Shown in pieces: positions 51,851 to 60,797 of a stretch of DNA of 64,000 nucleotides. Position numbers and translations under genes: made by a program. Positions within the stretch are counted from its first letter, which is position 1, and every line of letters begins with the position of its first letter. The notes beneath the pieces were generated by a model. It ran no database searches. It was not told the DNA's origin and saw only the letters and a list, made by a program, of their open reading frames with translations. Origin of the DNA: Thioalkalicoccus limnaeus (GTDB taxonomy: Bacteria > Pseudomonadota > Gammaproteobacteria > Chromatiales > Chromatiaceae); NCBI RefSeq assembly GCF_041197575.1, contig NZ_JBDKXB010000011.1, forward strand, positions 41,945 to 105,944, written 5' to 3'.

Positions 51851-53236
51851 ATGCATCTGCATATCTTGGGTGCGTGCGGCACCTTCATGGGTGGCGTCGC
51901 GCTGTTGGCTCGAGCGCTGGGCCACCGCGTCACGGGTTCCGACGCGCACGTCTACCCACCGATGAGCAGCCAGCTCGAGGCAGCGGGTATCGGCCTGTTC
52001 GATGGCTACGAGGCCGATCACCTCGAGCCCGCGCCGGATCTGGTCGTCGTGGGTAACGCGATGAAGCGCGGGATCCCCGTCGTCGAGGCAATGCTGGACA
52101 GAGGTTTGCCCTATGTCTCGGGCCCCCAGTGGTTGCGCGAGCACCTGCTCGGCGGGCGCTGGGTGCTCGCGGTCGCCGGGACACACGGCAAGACGACGAC
52201 GGCGAGCATGCTGGCCTGGGTGCTGGAGGCGGCGGGCCTGGATCCCGGTTTCCTGATCGGCGGCGTGCCGATCGATTTCGGCCAGTCTGCGCGTCTCGGG
52301 TCGAGCCCCTTTTTCGTCGTCGAGGCCGATGAATACGACACGGCCTTCTTCGACAAGCGCTCGAAATTCGTCCATTACGGGCCCCGTACGCTGATCCTGA
52401 ACAATCTGGAGTTCGATCACGCGGACATCTTTGACGACCTGGCGATGATCCAGCGCCAATTCCACCACTTGGTGCGCACTGTTCCGGGCCGCGGCCTGAT
52501 CATCCATCCATCCAGCGACGCGGCGCTCGCCGAGGTTCTGGCGATGGGCTGCTGGACCCCATGCGAGACCTTCGGCGACGGTGGCGACTGGTCCGCGCGC
52601 CTGTCGGTGCCCGACGGCTCGTGCTTCCGGGTCCATTGGCGCGACCGCGAGCTGGGCGAGGTCCAGTGGGACCAGACGGGCCGCCACAATGTGCGAAACG
52701 CGCTGGCCGTCCTGGCGGCGGCGCATCATGCTGGCGTGTCGCCGGAGGTCGGGATCGAGGCCTTGAGTCGTTTCCGTGGGGTCAGACGACGGATGGAGCG
52801 GCGTGGCGAGGTCGCCGGCGTGACCCTCTATGACGACTTCGCCCATCACCCGACGGCGATTGCGCTGACCCTCGATGGGCTGCGACGGCGGGTCGGCCCG
52901 CAGCGCATCGTTGCGATCCTCGAGCCGCGGTCGAACACGATGCGGCTTGGCGTGCACAATCGCGACCTCGGCGCGGCTCTCGCTGCGGCCGACCGAGTTC
53001 ACCTGTACGCACCGGCCGATCTGGGATGGGATGGCGCGGCCGTGCTTGCCGGGCTCGACGACCGGTTGTCGGTCGCGGACCAGGTCGAGACCATCATTGC
53101 GCGGGTCGTCGCCGAGCGGCGTGACGGCGATCAGGTGCTGATCATGAGCAACGGTGGTTTTCAGGGCATCCACGAGCGGCTGCTGGCCGCGCTGCGGGAC
53201 AGCGCGTCTGCTCTGGACGCCACGCGGCCGTCATGA
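51851..53236 (+). CDS. mpl: UDP-N-acetylmuramate:L-alanyl-gamma-D-glutamyl-meso-diaminopimelate ligase
   Basis: Mpl reattaches recycled murein tripeptide to UDP-MurNAc. The 461-residue Mur ligase begins MHLHILGACGTFMGGVALLA, as expected for Mpl. It has the P-loop VAGTHGKTTTASML, VVEADEYDTAFFDKRSKF and the C-terminal-domain segment DDFAHHPTAI. The ATG lies one base after the preceding stop, and its stop overlaps ubiX by four bases. Confidence 0.95.
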   Translation: MHLHILGACGTFMGGVALLARALGHRVTGSDAHVYPPMSSQLEAAGIGLFDGYEADHLEPAPDLVVVGNAMKRGIPVVEAMLDRGLPYVSGPQWLREHLLGGRWVLAVAGTHGKTTTASMLAWVLEAAGLDPGFLIGGVPIDFGQSARLGSSPFFVVEADEYDTAFFDKRSKFVHYGPRTLILNNLEFDHADIFDDLAMIQRQFHHLVRTVPGRGLIIHPSSDAALAEVLAMGCWTPCETFGDGGDWSARLSVPDGSCFRVHWRDRELGEVQWDQTGRHNVRNALAVLAAAHHAGVSPEVGIEALSRFRGVRRRMERRGEVAGVTLYDDFAHHPTAIALTLDGLRRRVGPQRIVAILEPRSNTMRLGVHNRDLGAALAAADRVHLYAPADLGWDGAAVLAGLDDRLSVADQVETIIARVVAERRDGDQVLIMSNGGFQGIHERLLAALRDSASALDATRPS

Positions 53237-53886
53237 CCGCTGCGACGGGTGCCTCGGCGAAGACCATCGCGCTGGCCTGGACCGGTGCGTCCGGTGCCCA
53301 ATACGGGTTGCGGCTGTTGGAATGCCTGTTGCGCGCCGAGGTCCGGGTCTACCTGCTGATCTCGCAGGCGGCTCAGATCGTGCTCAGAATGGAGGCCGAC
53401 CTGGCGGTGCCGGCGCGCCCGGCGGAGGCCGAGGCCTTCCTGAGTGCGCGGTTCGGCGCGCGACCGGGCCAGCTCCAAGTATTCGGGCGCCAGCAGTGGA
53501 CGGCACCGGTTGCGAGCGGCACCAATCCACCGGATGCGATGGTCATTTGCCCCTGCACCACGGGCACCCTGGCGAGTCTCGCGGCCGGGCTGAGCGAGGA
53601 CCTGATCGACCGCGCGGCCGATGTGGTCCTGAAGGAAGGTCGGCGGCTGATCCTGGTGGTCCGCGAGACCCCGTTCACGAGCATCCATCTCGAGAACATG
53701 CTGCGGTTGGCGCGCGCCGGCGCCGTCATCATGCCGGCCAATCCTGGCTTCTACCTCCAGCCGACCACGGTGGCCGAGATCGTCGACTTCATCGTGGCGC
53801 GTATCCTCGACCATTTGGCGATCCCCCATGACCTGATCGGCCGTTGGGGTGATCGGTCGATGGAGACCGAAGACCACAGGGAGTGA
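53233..53886 (+). CDS. ubiX: Flavin prenyltransferase UbiX
   Basis: UbiX prenylates FMN to make the cofactor of the decarboxylase UbiD in ubiquinone synthesis. The 217 residues contain WTGASGAQYGLRLLE, CPCTTGTLASLAAGLS and RETPFTSIHLENMLRLA. The start overlaps mpl by four bases (ATGA). A short C-terminal tail rich in charged residues extends beyond the usual end. ubiD is not in the window. Confidence 0.94.
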   Translation: MTAATGASAKTIALAWTGASGAQYGLRLLECLLRAEVRVYLLISQAAQIVLRMEADLAVPARPAEAEAFLSARFGARPGQLQVFGRQQWTAPVASGTNPPDAMVICPCTTGTLASLAAGLSEDLIDRAADVVLKEGRRLILVVRETPFTSIHLENMLRLARAGAVIMPANPGFYLQPTTVAEIVDFIVARILDHLAIPHDLIGRWGDRSMETEDHRE

Positions 53887-53962
53887 GCGACGGCTCCGGC
53901 CAGCTCGCGGCCCCGGCCGATCGTTTCTGGTCCGATGACTCGTCGAGACGGCGGGATTCAGT

Positions 53963-55954
53963 TTACTCGGGTTCCAGGAGCCAGATCGGCGGTGAGGTCC
54001 GATCGAGGTCGGCCGGTTTGCGGCGGAGACCCTCGAGGTCGGCGTTGAGGCGATGCCAAGCGGCAGTCGCGTCCTCGTCGGTCGTCGGCAAGGCGAAGAG
54101 CCCGAGCAGCACCTCCTTGTGCTGGCTCGTGACGTGGCCGATCCATACGGGTCCGATCTCGTCGATCACGTACTGACTCGACCAGAGTCGCAGCACGAAA
54201 CGCCGTTCGGCCGTTTCCAGGTCATGGACCAGCACCAAGGCCTCGTGCTGTCCATCATGGACATGAGGGATCACCGGCAGGTCGGTCAGTGGCAGGGTCG
54301 GCGACAGCAAACGGAGCGCGTTACGCCACTGCAGCAATTCGGCCGGGCGCCAGCCGACCTCGGTCAGCCTGTCGGTCAGGGCTGCCGGTGGGCCGGCATA
54401 CTGGAGGTTCAGCGGTTGTCGGTGACGTTGCCACAGGTCGAGGCGCTGGCGCGGAAGCTCGTAGCGATGTTGCTGATACCAGGCGGTCTCGGTGACGGTA
54501 ATGGGGATCGGCGCCGGGGCCAGACGTGCCAAATCGTCGCTGTGGCTGGTCAGGGTGCGGACGGTGACGGCGGCGGCGAGCGTGGCGCAGGCGATCGAGG
54601 CTAGCCCGGGCCAACGTCGGTCGAAGCGGCTATGGCGCCGGAACGCCAGTCCCAGGATGGCGACCCAGGCGAGGCCCAGCGCAACACTGCCGATCAGGTC
54701 GCTCAACCATTCGGCGCCGAAGTAAAGCCGGCTCGTCACGATCGCGGTGACCAGCGAGGTGGCCGTGACGTAAGGGATCCACCGCCAGGTCGGCGGGATG
54801 CCGCGGGCCAACGCCACCGCGAGGAAGCCATAAACGACGGTTGCGCCGAGCACCGGGACGCTCGGAAACGACCAGGGTCCGAGATCCCCCAGGCCGATAT
54901 CGGGCCGCGCTACCCGGAGGAGGTGGCCCAGGATCGGAGCGGCAGCCAGCGCGAATCCGGCGGCGGCGAGCCAATACCGGGCATGGCGTCGATGGCGGCG
55001 GTGGCGAAGATAGAGATAGACGGCGACGACCAGAGTCAGCATCACGACCGGATCGCCAAGGCGGCCCAATACCGCCATCAGGTCATTCGCGGGCGGCGTG
55101 TGGAGGCTGAGCCCAAGGTCCAGAACCGTCTGGTTCAGGGTCAGTTCGGCAGGCCCGACGAAGGTGACCCCAGCCATAGCGCCGACCAACAGCGTCGCGA
55201 TGATCAACAGGCCGGCGAGTGCGGCGAGGATGGCGGCGTCGGGATGTTGGGGGTCCGCGAGGGCCAACGCGACCTTGCCCATGTTCGGATGGAGATTGCC
55301 CCAGCGCAGCAGGCGACTGACCAGGGCCCCGGCTCGTGGACTCAGGAACAAGAACAGGCGGCGGGAAAACCATGCCGAGAACGATAGCAGGGCGACCAAC
55401 AGCAGGGCCAGAATGACCAGTCGGCCGGCGGCCTCGGCCGCGAGTTTCAATGAGGCGCCGAACAGGATCCCTGGCAGCAGATAGGCCGGCGCCCAAGCCA
55501 TTGCCGATAGCACGTTGGCGGTCAAGAAATGGCCCGCCCGCATGGCCATCATGCCGGCGATCAAGGGCACGATCGCCCGGACAGGTCCGACGAAGCGTCC
55601 GAGCACGATGCTCCATACGCCGAAGCGGGCGAAGAACCGCTCGCCGTGCTCGAGGCTGCCGGGGTATCTGGAGAAAGGCCAGAGCCCCCGGATACGGGTC
55701 TTGAAACGCCGGCCGATCCAGAAGCTCAGGGTGTCGCCCAGGATGGCGCCGATCGTGGCGACGAGCCAGGCCAGCCACAGATCGAGGACGCCGGCGGCGA
55801 TCAAGGCGCCAGCGGCGAGCAGGATCAGCACGCCGGGGATCAGCATTCCGACGACCGCGAGCGATTCGGTCAACGCGGCCAGAAACAGGATGAGGTAGGC
55901 CCAGGCCGCGTGGGCGGCGACCCAGTCGAGAAGCGGCTGAAAAGGGGTGTCCAT
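53963..55954 (-). CDS. DedA - PAP2-like - LssY C-terminal fusion membrane protein
   Basis: A 663-residue inner-membrane protein with three parts. Residues 1-200 are a DedA domain (LTESLAVVGMLIPGVLIL, GRFVGPVRAIVPLIAG), a family linked to lipid-carrier flipping. About 285-440 is a PAP2-type helical bundle. About 480-655 is the soluble LssY C-terminal domain. In the PAP2 part two catalytic histidines are missing: FPSVPVLG replaces the PSGH motif and SRLYFGAEWLSD has Glu415 where His is expected. Phosphatase activity is therefore doubtful. The architecture is known from bacterial LssY-like proteins. Confidence 0.85.
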   Translation of the reverse strand: MDTPFQPLLDWVAAHAAWAYLILFLAALTESLAVVGMLIPGVLILLAAGALIAAGVLDLWLAWLVATIGAILGDTLSFWIGRRFKTRIRGLWPFSRYPGSLEHGERFFARFGVWSIVLGRFVGPVRAIVPLIAGMMAMRAGHFLTANVLSAMAWAPAYLLPGILFGASLKLAAEAAGRLVILALLLVALLSFSAWFSRRLFLFLSPRAGALVSRLLRWGNLHPNMGKVALALADPQHPDAAILAALAGLLIIATLLVGAMAGVTFVGPAELTLNQTVLDLGLSLHTPPANDLMAVLGRLGDPVVMLTLVVAVYLYLRHRRHRRHARYWLAAAGFALAAAPILGHLLRVARPDIGLGDLGPWSFPSVPVLGATVVYGFLAVALARGIPPTWRWIPYVTATSLVTAIVTSRLYFGAEWLSDLIGSVALGLAWVAILGLAFRRHSRFDRRWPGLASIACATLAAAVTVRTLTSHSDDLARLAPAPIPITVTETAWYQQHRYELPRQRLDLWQRHRQPLNLQYAGPPAALTDRLTEVGWRPAELLQWRNALRLLSPTLPLTDLPVIPHVHDGQHEALVLVHDLETAERRFVLRLWSSQYVIDEIGPVWIGHVTSQHKEVLLGLFALPTTDEDATAAWHRLNADLEGLRRKPADLDRTSPPIWLLEPE

Positions 55955-56072
55955 CGTCAGGTCGCGATCGCCAGAGGCGATCAGCGTTCTGGGAGCGGCC
56001 GTGTGCAGGCGTCGAAGAGGTGATGCCCGGCGCCGCGATATCGCGGCGCGTAGTGGTGGATGGGCAGGGTGG

Positions 56073-57359
56073 TCAGGCGGCGATCTCGGCGAAGGTCTCG
56101 GCGGCGGCGTCCAGGGTGGCATCGATCTCGGCCTGTCCATGAGCCGACGAGACGAAGCCGGCCTCGAACGCCGACGGCGCCAAATAGACACCGCGCCGCA
56201 GCATCCCGTGGAAGAAGGCCCGGAAACGATCCTGATCGCAGGCCGTGGCCTCCTCGTAACTGGTCACCTGCGCCGCATCCGTGAAAAAGAAGCCGAACAT
56301 GCCGCCGACCTGGTTCGTCGTCAGCGGGATGCCAGCAGCGCCGGCGCGCTCGACGAGGCCGGCGGCCAGGCGTTCGGTGCGCGCGCCGAGGACCTCGTAG
56401 AAATCCGGCACAGAGACGAGCTCGAGGGTCTTGAGACCGGCCGCCATCGCCACCGGGTTGCCGGACAGGGTGCCCGCCTGGTAGACGGGGCCGAGCGGCG
56501 AGAGACGTTCCATGATCTCCCGGCGGCCGCCGAACGCGCCGACGGGCATCCCGCCACCGATGACCTTGCCGAGCGTGGTCAGGTCGGGCCGAATCCCGTA
56601 ATAGGCCTGGGCGCCACCTCGGGCGACACGAAAACCGGTCATGACCTCGTCGAAGATCAAGACCGCCCCGTGCTGGTCGCAAAGCTCGCGCAGGCCTTCC
56701 AGGAACCCTGGCACCGGGGGGATGCAGTTCATGTTGCCGGCGACCGGCTCGACGATGATCGCGGCGATCTGGTCGCCGCTTGCGGCGAAGGCGTCACGGA
56801 CCTGGTCGAGGTCGTTGTAGCGCAACGTGATCGTCAGTTCGGCCAAGGCCGCCGGGACACCGGGCGAGCTGGGCTCGCCGAAAGTCAAGGCGCCGGAACC
56901 GGCCTTGACCAGCAGCGAATCGACGTGTCCGTGGTAGCAACCCTCGAACTTGACGACCTTGTCGCGCCCGGTGAAGCCACGCGCCAACCGCAGTGCGCTC
57001 ATCGTGGCCTCGGTCCCGGAGCTGACCATGCGCACCAGGTCCATGCTCGGGACCAGTTCGCAGACCTTGTCGGCCATCCAGGTCTCCTGCTCGGTCGGGG
57101 CGCCGAAGCTCAGGCCCTTTTGGATTCGTTCCGCGACCGCGGCGATGACCTCGGGGTGAGCGTGACCGAGGATCATCGGACCCCAGGAACCGACGTAATC
57201 GATATAGCGTGTGCCGTCGGCATCGAACACGTGGGGGCCGGCGGCGCGCTCGAAGAAGACGGGGTCGCCGCCGACGCCGCGGAAGGCGCGCACCGGGGAG
57301 TTGACGCCCCCAGGGATGTGGCGCTGGGCAGCGACGAACAGGTCATGGGCTCGGGTCAT
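56073..57359 (-). CDS. hemL: Glutamate-1-semialdehyde 2,1-aminomutase
   Basis: HemL makes 5-aminolevulinate for haem, sirohaem and bacteriochlorophyll. The 428-residue class III aminotransferase has PGGVNSPVRAF, VSSGTEATMSALRLARG, and the PLP lysine in LGKVIGGGMPVGAFGG. Length and motifs are complete. It follows thiD and thiE on the same strand with a four-base overlap, an order repeated in many gammaproteobacteria. Confidence 0.97.
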   Translation of the reverse strand: MTRAHDLFVAAQRHIPGGVNSPVRAFRGVGGDPVFFERAAGPHVFDADGTRYIDYVGSWGPMILGHAHPEVIAAVAERIQKGLSFGAPTEQETWMADKVCELVPSMDLVRMVSSGTEATMSALRLARGFTGRDKVVKFEGCYHGHVDSLLVKAGSGALTFGEPSSPGVPAALAELTITLRYNDLDQVRDAFAASGDQIAAIIVEPVAGNMNCIPPVPGFLEGLRELCDQHGAVLIFDEVMTGFRVARGGAQAYYGIRPDLTTLGKVIGGGMPVGAFGGRREIMERLSPLGPVYQAGTLSGNPVAMAAGLKTLELVSVPDFYEVLGARTERLAAGLVERAGAAGIPLTTNQVGGMFGFFFTDAAQVTSYEEATACDQDRFRAFFHGMLRRGVYLAPSAFEAGFVSSAHGQAEIDATLDAAAETFAEIAA

Positions 57360-57991
57360 CGGGAATCCTCCGTCGGAAACAGTCGGGTGTAGGCGCGGGC
57401 GGCGGCCTCGCAGTCGGGGGCGTCGAAGACGCCGGATACGACGGCGAGCATGTCGGCCCCGGCCGCGATCAGCGGCCCGCCATTGTCTGGAGTAATGCCG
57501 CCGATCGCAACCAGCGGGCGGCCTAGCGTCTTGCGGGCGCCGCGCAGCAGCGCCGGATCGGCACGCAGCGCGTTCGGCTTGGTCGTCGATCGGAAGAAGC
57601 TGCCAAAGGCGAGGTAATCGGCGCCGGCCGTGGCGGCATCCAGCGCCCGCGCAAGATCGGCGTAACAGGAGACTCCGATCAGGGCATCGGGGCCGAGCCG
57701 GGCGCGCGCCAGGCGCGGATCCGGATCGTCGCGGCCGAGGTGGACGCCGTCGGCGCCGATCCTGGCCGCGAGGCCAAGATCGTCATTGACGATCAGCGGC
57801 ACGCCGCGTGCGCGGCAGAGGCCCAGCAGCGCTTCGGCCTTCGCGATGCGGGTCGCGGGGTCGGCGTCCTTGTCCCGGTACTGCACCAGGCGGGCGCCGC
57901 CGCGAATCGCGCGCTCCACGATGGCCGCCAGATCGGCAGGCGCCATCGGTGTACCGGGGGTGACCAGATAGAGGCCGAACAGCCGGCTCAT
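57356..57991 (-). CDS. thiE: Thiamine-phosphate synthase
   Basis: ThiE joins hydroxymethylpyrimidine pyrophosphate and thiazole phosphate. The 211-residue TIM barrel has LVQYRDKDAD, VPLIVNDDLGLAARIGADGV, HLGRDD and IGGITPDN. The ATG overlaps the thiD stop by four bases and the stop overlaps hemL by four, so the three genes are tightly coupled. An open frame continues upstream through thiD but has no family match. Confidence 0.95.
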   Translation of the reverse strand: MSRLFGLYLVTPGTPMAPADLAAIVERAIRGGARLVQYRDKDADPATRIAKAEALLGLCRARGVPLIVNDDLGLAARIGADGVHLGRDDPDPRLARARLGPDALIGVSCYADLARALDAATAGADYLAFGSFFRSTTKPNALRADPALLRGARKTLGRPLVAIGGITPDNGGPLIAAGADMLAVVSGVFDAPDCEAAARAYTRLFPTEDSR

Positions 57992-58815
57992 ATGGCCTCG
58001 GCGCGCGGTGGATCGAGCGCGAAGAGTCGATTCGGGGTCAGTTGACCACGGCCGGTTCGCCGCGCACGCGCGAGCGTCTGCCAGGTGTACGCCTGGGCCT
58101 CGGCGACCGCGTCGACCAGTTCCTGACCGGCGGCGAGTCGGGCCGCGATCGCACTCGCCAAGGTGCAGCCGGAGCCGTGATATTCGCCGGGCAGGCGTGG
58201 CCAAGCCCAGCTTTGGCGGTGGCCGTCGCAGCCATACAGACGGTTGATCACCTCTGGTCCGTCGGCATGGGTGCCGGTGATCAGGACCCAGCGGCAGCCA
58301 CTCGCCAGCAGCCGCGACGCGCACCCGTCGGGGGTCGCGGCATCGGCCAGCGTTCGTGCCTCGGGCCAGTTCGGTGTGATCAGCGTCGTGGCGCCGATCA
58401 GCTCCCGTTGCAGCGTTTCGATGAGGGCGCGGTCCGCGACGGGGTCACCGGCGCCGGTCGCGAGGACTGGGTCGAGGACGATCGGACGGTCGGCCCGTTC
58501 GCCGATCAGTCGTGCGACGGTATGAGCGAGGCTGGCCGTGCCGATCAGGCCGATTTTAATGGCCCCGACCGCACTGTCGGCCGTCAGGGTCCGCCATTGC
58601 TCCTCGAATCGGGCTGGAGCTTGCGGGTAGAGCCCGCGCAGGCCTCGTGAATCCTGGTTCGTCAGGCAGGTCACCAGGCCCAGCGCGTGGCCGCCGGCCG
58701 CACGGACCGCCTCGGCGTCGGCGAGGAGCCCGGCCCCGCCGCATGGATCGTGGCCCCCGGCACACAGCACCACCGGTGGGTGTTCGGATCCTGCGGTCGC
58801 GGTCGGTCGTGTCAT
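57988..58815 (-). CDS. thiD: Hydroxymethylpyrimidine/phosphomethylpyrimidine kinase
   Basis: ThiD phosphorylates the thiamine pyrimidine twice. The 275-residue ribokinase-fold protein has GHDPCGGAGLLADAEAV, VLDPVLATGAGDPV, TPNWPEA and the anion-hole GSGCTLASAIAA. Codons upstream to 58923 lack a match, so the ATG at 58815 is chosen. No TPP riboswitch was recognised ahead of it. Confidence 0.94.
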   Translation of the reverse strand: MTRPTATAGSEHPPVVLCAGGHDPCGGAGLLADAEAVRAAGGHALGLVTCLTNQDSRGLRGLYPQAPARFEEQWRTLTADSAVGAIKIGLIGTASLAHTVARLIGERADRPIVLDPVLATGAGDPVADRALIETLQRELIGATTLITPNWPEARTLADAATPDGCASRLLASGCRWVLITGTHADGPEVINRLYGCDGHRQSWAWPRLPGEYHGSGCTLASAIAARLAAGQELVDAVAEAQAYTWQTLARARRTGRGQLTPNRLFALDPPRAEAI

Positions 58816-58863
58816 GGCGATCTGATCATTGGCGCACGGCGCCGCTTGGTCGCGGCGATTGGC

Positions 58864-58901
58864 CGTCAGGGTCGTTGAAAACGCCAAATCGAACCCTGAC
58901 G
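58864..58901. repeat. Inverted repeat in the thiD-rubredoxin intergenic region
   Basis: CGTCAGGGT (58864-58872) and ACCCTGACG (58893-58901) form a 9-bp perfect inverted repeat around 20 bases. It lies about 50 bases upstream of thiD and 120 bases upstream of the rubredoxin gene. It could be an operator or a leader hairpin. Confidence 0.4.
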
Positions 58902-59024
58902 TCGGATCGTGGGTAATGGCCATGGTAACCGAAAGGCCCTTTGCAGCGGGCGAAACGCTGAAGATATCGGGTCAGGGGCCGAAGCGCGAGGTGCTGGCCT
59001 GGTTGGTTGTCCACGGAGTTGTTC

Positions 59025-59189
59025 ATGAAAACCTATGTCTGTCTGGTGTGTGGTCTAGTCTACGACGAGGCGCAGGGATGGCCGGAGGAAGGTATCCATC
59101 CCGGCACCGCATGGGCCGATGTGCCGGCCGATTGGCTCTGTCCCGAGTGCGGTGCGGGAAAGGAAGACTTCGAGATGGTTGAGCTCTGA
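59025..59189 (+). CDS. Rubredoxin
   Basis: A 54-residue one-iron electron carrier. The two CxxC pairs are YVCLVCGLVYDE and WLCPECGAGKEDFE, with the usual GIHPGTAWADVPADW between them. ACGGAG lies seven bases before the ATG. An upstream GTG at 59007 would add six residues. It may supply electrons to oxygenases or oxygen-detoxifying enzymes; the partner is not evident nearby. Confidence 0.95.
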   Translation: MKTYVCLVCGLVYDEAQGWPEEGIHPGTAWADVPADWLCPECGAGKEDFEMVEL

Positions 59190-59340
59190 GGCCTCGGCTG
59201 CGACGTGCTGCGCCACGCGGTCGAGGTCGGGATCCTGTGAAAGTCGCCGGTCACGGCCAAGCGCCGTTGGTCGCGAACCGCGGATCTGCTAACATCCCGC
59301 GATCAATCGAATCCGTATTACGAAGCTGGAGGTCCATGCG

Positions 59341-59724
59341 ATGCATGCGGTCCTATCAACCGACGACCTGACGCTGACGGCTTCGGCCGCGGCGAAGATG
59401 AATGAGCTGTTCGGCCAGATCGATGACACCGTCCAGGGGGTGCGCGTCTTCGCGACCGCCGGTGGGTGTAGTGGGATCAGTTTCGGCATGACCTTCACCG
59501 ATCGCATCAACGGCGACGACGGCGTGCTCGACTGTGACGGTTTCAAGGTCGTCGTCGACGATGGCACCTTGCCGTATCTACGTGGTGTCGAGATCGACTT
59601 CGTCGATCGCGGTGATGGTCAGGCGACTTTCGTCTTCAACAACCTGCCGCAGATGGGCGGCGGCTGCGGCAGCTGCGGCTCGTCGTCGGGCGGTGGTTGT
59701 TCATCGTCGCACCAGCATCATTGA
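59341..59724 (+). CDS. HesB/IscA-like protein with Cys/His-rich C-terminal tail
   Basis: A 127-residue A-type carrier relative. The first ligand Cys is in ATAGGCSGISFGM, then VVVDDGTLPYLRGVEIDFVD. The usual CGCG end is replaced by GGGCGSCGSSSGGGCSSS and HQHH, a longer tail with four cysteines and three histidines. The tail could bind extra metal or a different cluster. It lies between rubredoxin and argC and looks monocistronic. Confidence 0.82.
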   Translation: MHAVLSTDDLTLTASAAAKMNELFGQIDDTVQGVRVFATAGGCSGISFGMTFTDRINGDDGVLDCDGFKVVVDDGTLPYLRGVEIDFVDRGDGQATFVFNNLPQMGGGCGSCGSSSGGGCSSSHQHH

Positions 59725-59763
59725 TCGTTGGCGCGTCGCCGCGTTTTTGAGGATTCGGGCACT

Positions 59764-60792
59764 ATGCTCCACGTCGGTATCGTCGGTGGAACCGGCTACA
59801 CCGGGTCCGAACTGTTGCGTCTGCTGCTCGGTCATCCGGGTGTCGCGGTGTCCGCAGTTACCTCGCGCGCCGAACGAGGGATGGCCGTATGCGATCTCTT
59901 CCCGTCGCTGCGCGGTCGGCTGTCGCTGAGTTTCGTCGAGCCTACGCTGGAGGGACTTGCTGGTTGCGATCTGGTGTTCTTCGCGACACCGAACGGGACG
60001 GCCATGAAGATGGTCCCTGATCTCTTGGCCGCGGGGACCCGCGTCATCGACTTGGCCGCCGACTTTCGACTCAAGGACCCGGCCTCGTGGGAGCGCTGGT
60101 ACGGGCAGCCGCACGCTTGCCCCGAGCTGCTCGACGAAGCCGTCTATGGCCTTCCGGAGTTCAACCGAGACCGGATCCGGGCGGCGCGGCTCGTCGCCAA
60201 TCCTGGTTGTTACCCGACGGCGGTCACCCTGGGGCTGGTCCCGCTCCTCGAGGCTGGGGTCATCGATCCCGACTGGATCGTCGCCGATGTCAAATCCGGG
60301 GTCAGCGGGGCGGGGCGGAAGGCAGAGCTGGGACTCTTGATGGCCGAGGTCGGCGAAAGTTTCAAGGCTTACGGCACTGGGGGGCATCGGCATGCCCCCG
60401 AGATCATGCAGAATCTTGCTCTGTTCGCCGATCGCTCCGTGAATCTGACCTTCGTTCCGCACCTGGTACCGATGGTTCGCGGTATCCAGGCTACCTTGTA
60501 CGCTCGGCTGACACGAGCTGATCGACAGCCCCATGCCCTCTTCGCGAGCCGCTACGCGCAGGAGCCTTTCGTCGACGTGATGCCGCGTGGTTCGCATCCT
60601 GAGACTCGCTCGGTGCGCGGTGTCAACCTGTGCCGGATCGCTGTCAACGAGCAGCCTGGTGGTGTCGTCATCGTTCAATCGGTTATCGATAACCTCGTCA
60701 AGGGCGCGGCCGGTCAAGCGCTACAGAACATGAATCTGATGTTCGGGCTCGACGAAACCGCGGGCCTGATCAGCCTGCCGTTATCCCCCTGA
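59764..60792 (+). CDS. argC: N-acetyl-gamma-glutamyl-phosphate reductase
   Basis: ArgC reduces N-acetylglutamyl phosphate in arginine synthesis with NADPH. The 342 residues have VGIVGGTGYTGSELLRLL, the catalytic Cys in VANPGCYPTAVTLG and the His in GTGGHRHAPEI. The ATG at 59764 removes 12 unrelated residues from an upstream GTG-like start. The downstream gene begins five bases later. Confidence 0.97.
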   Translation: MLHVGIVGGTGYTGSELLRLLLGHPGVAVSAVTSRAERGMAVCDLFPSLRGRLSLSFVEPTLEGLAGCDLVFFATPNGTAMKMVPDLLAAGTRVIDLAADFRLKDPASWERWYGQPHACPELLDEAVYGLPEFNRDRIRAARLVANPGCYPTAVTLGLVPLLEAGVIDPDWIVADVKSGVSGAGRKAELGLLMAEVGESFKAYGTGGHRHAPEIMQNLALFADRSVNLTFVPHLVPMVRGIQATLYARLTRADRQPHALFASRYAQEPFVDVMPRGSHPETRSVRGVNLCRIAVNEQPGGVVIVQSVIDNLVKGAAGQALQNMNLMFGLDETAGLISLPLSP

Positions 60793-60797
60793 TCCCG

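Noticed and set aside
55947..57392. A rightward open frame of about 480 codons opposite hemL
   Set aside because: It is antisense to an intact hemL and has no recognisable domain.
58816..59024. A TPP riboswitch ahead of thiD
   Set aside because: The conserved CTGAGA and the second-half THI-box sequences are absent on the relevant strand.
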